A program made the translations under genes and the position numbers. Of a stretch of DNA of 64,000 nucleotides, positions 61,901 to 64,000 are shown in pieces (the first letter of the stretch is position 1; each line of letters begins with the position of its first letter). The notes below the pieces were generated by a model. The model had not been told where the DNA came from. It searched no databases and was given only the letters and a program-made list of their open reading frames with translations. The DNA comes from Verticillium longisporum (Eukaryota > Ascomycota > Sordariomycetes > Glomerellales > Plectosphaerellaceae): the NCBI GenBank assembly GCA_019188255.1, contig JAETXT010000001.1, forward strand, positions 5,642,001-5,706,000. The letters run 5' to 3'.

Positions 61901-63664
61901 CATACCGAGCATGCTTCTCAATGATCTTGCGCTTGGCATAGAGATTTATAATCTCCAGGATGCTGCTGAACGCATTCATTAGAATCAGGAAGAACAAGAA
62001 GATGGCGCGACTCTGGAAGGAGGCCGTTGTCTCGGGGAGGTTGTAGAAAATGCTGCCGACGATGATGGCCTGTAGGAAGTTGGTGACTAGCATCGTGAGG
62101 TTCAAGCTGGGGTCGTTCTTGAGCATCACAGTACTGCGCCAGAGCGTCAGGCTCATCTGCTGCAGATAGGATAGAGTGAAGGGAGAGTTGGCACGTTGAG
62201 ATGAGGACTGGTCCGTCCGCCGGGATTCGAGGAATCTGTTGTAGTGGTCGCCGTGGAAGGGATGCCGTTCAACATAATCCTCGATTTCTTTCAGCAGCAG
62301 TGCGTGGTCGCTGCTTTCCTTCCATGCTCGGGCAAAGTCTTCGGGGGTTCGTGGTGTCTTGTTCTCCCAGCCAGGGCGGATAATCCGCTCTTGAGGGCTT
62401 GTCATGGATGTCAGGAAATCGGGGGTGGTTTGTTGCTCGGGGCACATGAAGCCGAGTTCCTCAAAATACGCCTGGGCCCTGGAAGCCTTGCCAAAGAAGA
62501 TTTGCCGGCCTTTATATAAGACAAGAACCTTCTCGAAAAGCTTTCGAGTGTTAGTATGGTTGCTCAGACGGCAGGAAATGTACTCACATCGTAGGCATCC
62601 TGAGGAGCCTGATAGATGGCGACGCACGAAGTGCAACCCATGACATCAGCCTGGGTCCTCAAGGTCCGGCAGAATTCCACCGCGTTCGCGCTATCGAGCC
62701 CCCTGGTGCTGTTATCCCAGCATTGCAAGGGTGAATAGCTCAAGGAAGCCTCGGCAATTGTAACACGCTTCCGCTCACCGCCGCTTACGCCTCGAATGAA
62801 GTCATCACCGACGCGGGTATCCCTTGTATGTGATATACCGAACATGGCCATAGTCACATCGCGAAGATGTTCCACATACTCCTTGCGAGTGACTCCGGCA
62901 GGGATGTTCTTCGGGCACCGGGTAGCCGCTGCGAAATAAAGGGTATCGCCGACTGTGAGCTGCGGGAAGTGGTGGTCGACCTCGGCAGTGTAGAGAGCTT
63001 CACCGCGGAAGGCTCCTCGGATCTGGTCGGGGTGGATGCCTTGATAGTTGAGCGTAGATGAATCTTGGACATGAAAGCCGTGGGTATCGCCGGCGACTGT
63101 CTTCAGGAACGTCGTACAGCCAGAGCCCGGAGGACCGAGCACGCAAAGCATCTCTCCACTATGGACGACGCCTTCCAGGTCGTACAAGATATTAACGCGC
63201 TCCTGCTTTTTATTGGACAACTTCTTGGCCAAGGTGGCAGCCTCTAAGAAGATGTTTCCCACACTCTTCTGGAAATCGGTGTCGGAGCCAAAGCCGTAGA
63301 CATTGAGGTTCTGGAAGGCGATACCCGTTGTCTTAGGTGGATTGCCCTCGAGAGACTCCTTCCTTACTTGGTAGAACGCCTTGGCCCATTGCTTCGCGTT
63401 GAATTGGGGCCCGTTGGGATCCAATGGTCCGTCTACGGCGAGAGGGAAGAGCGATGCTGCGCCGCCGCCCTGAGATTGAGTTGTGAATCTCTGGGCGAGC
63501 TGCAGGACATTTTCATGTACCTGCTCTTCGCCCTTGTCGGGGGTGTCGGTCGCGTTGCCGATGTCGGGGATCAAGGTATTGAGCGAACCTCGGGACGATA
63601 TGGGCTTGTCGGTCGCAGGAGCCGCCTTCTCGGCGTCGATACGAAGGCTTTCGTCGGAAGCCAT
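58985..63664 (-). CDS. PDR-type (ABCG) full-size ABC transporter
   Basis: Six exons on the minus strand: 63,664-62,588; 62,540-61,017; 60,955-60,023; 59,969-59,736; 59,684-59,455; and 59,399-58,985, with introns of 47, 61, 53, 51 and 55 bp. All phases agree and give 1,470 residues, the normal PDR length. The layout is (NBD-TMD)2. NBD1 has Walker [13 protein letters not shown], signature [13 protein letters not shown] and Walker [17 protein letters not shown]2 has [26 protein letters not shown] and [14 protein letters not shown]. As in yeast Pdr5, NBD1 has Cys in Walker A and Asn in Walker B, and NBD2 has a degenerate signature, so one composite site should hydrolyse ATP. The protein exports hydrophobic compounds such as azoles or plant and fungal toxins at the plasma membrane. 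The start is the first Met ([19 protein letters not shown]). Confidence 0.94.
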
Positions 63665-64000
63665 TGCGCAGTGTTTCTCGGAACAGAAAGAAGTTGAAAG
63701 AATTTCAACAAGGAATGATATCTGAAATGTGCAGAAAAGTGACAAAGGATGGGAAATATGCTAAATTCGCCTTCCAGCTGATCGTTGAATATCAGTCATC
63801 GGTTAAGAACGTAGGTGACTGCATTTGGCAGGATGAATGAGACGACACCTTTGAATAGATACTGCGCTCCGTGCTGCTCGGACGAAGCAAAATCTGAATC
63901 CCCAGGCCCGTCCGGCGTCGGGTTGAACGGACTCCGGGGATTTGTGGAATCGGACATTTGGCCTTGAGGTTTGGCGATAAGCCCTGGCGATCGGCCAGTG
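63665..64000. other. upstream region of the ABC transporter
   Basis: Promoter and leader of the ABC gene. No PDRE-like or TATA motif was assigned with confidence, and no other gene is seen. Confidence 0.35.

Noticed and set aside
1..64000. CRISPR arrays, riboswitches, rRNA or tRNA genes
   Set aside because: The sequence is fungal; no regularly spaced short repeats, no rRNA-like blocks, and no tRNA with both box A and box B and a foldable cloverleaf was found by eye.

Overview
This window reads as nuclear DNA of a filamentous ascomycete (Pezizomycotina). The evidence is short spliceosomal introns of 44-105 bp with CTAAC/CTGAC-like branch points, Zn2Cys6 and bZIP/DUF3425 regulators, a HET-domain gene, NmrA-like genes, a PDR-type ABC transporter, and fungal mobile-element families (Tad-like LINEs, Copia, pogo/Fot1-like, DUF3435). 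The species cannot be fixed from the sequence alone. All products were assigned by reading translations; no database search was run.

Left part, 1-13.9 kb: gene-poor and partly decayed. It holds the frameshifted 3' end of one NmrA-like gene, an RNase III-domain fragment tail-to-tail with a GFA-type gene, and a second NmrA-like gene cut by a Tad-like LINE fragment. A head-to-head pair follows (bZIP/DUF3425 regulator and short-chain dehydrogenase), then a small zinc-ribbon protein and a truncated HET gene.

Mobile-element block, 13.9-30.9 kb: a LINE with an intact 1,250-codon ORF2; a full-length 5.7 kb LINE on the minus strand with 18-bp target-site duplications and one frameshift in ORF2; and a 3'-truncated Copia element whose gag and pol share a frame across a single UGA. 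The Copia copy is joined at about 29,735 to a decayed DUF3435 tyrosine-recombinase gene, the Starship 'captain' family.

30.9-36.9 kb: two tandem paralogous protein-kinase-like genes that lack canonical catalytic residues, a 107-bp minisatellite, and a DUF3723 gene. DUF3723 is a recurrent Starship accessory family. The DUF3723 gene ends exactly where a small membrane-protein gene is cut off. DUF3435, degenerate kinases and DUF3723 together make this the best candidate for an unusual system: a Starship relic or the edge of one.

37.3-52.2 kb: denser metabolic genes. They are an NmrA-like reductase, two head-to-head paralogous Zn2Cys6 regulators with the same intron positions, an MFS fragment, a complete monocarboxylate-type MFS transporter with a GC-AG intron, a decayed AIF/AMID-like FAD oxidoreductase and a secreted gluconolactonase-like beta-propeller. 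They could form a small catabolic or detoxification cluster.

52.2-64 kb: a SINE-like insertion with 15-bp direct repeats and an (ATC)n tail; a 68-residue secreted cysteine-rich CBM1-like protein; a complete pogo/Fot1-like transposon with 41-bp inverted repeats and a TA duplication, inserted 222 bp upstream of that gene; a mostly silent stretch; and a complete six-exon PDR-type ABC transporter of 1,470 residues. Several genes carry what looks like the same lesion, loss of one base in a short homopolymer. This may reflect real decay or assembly error.
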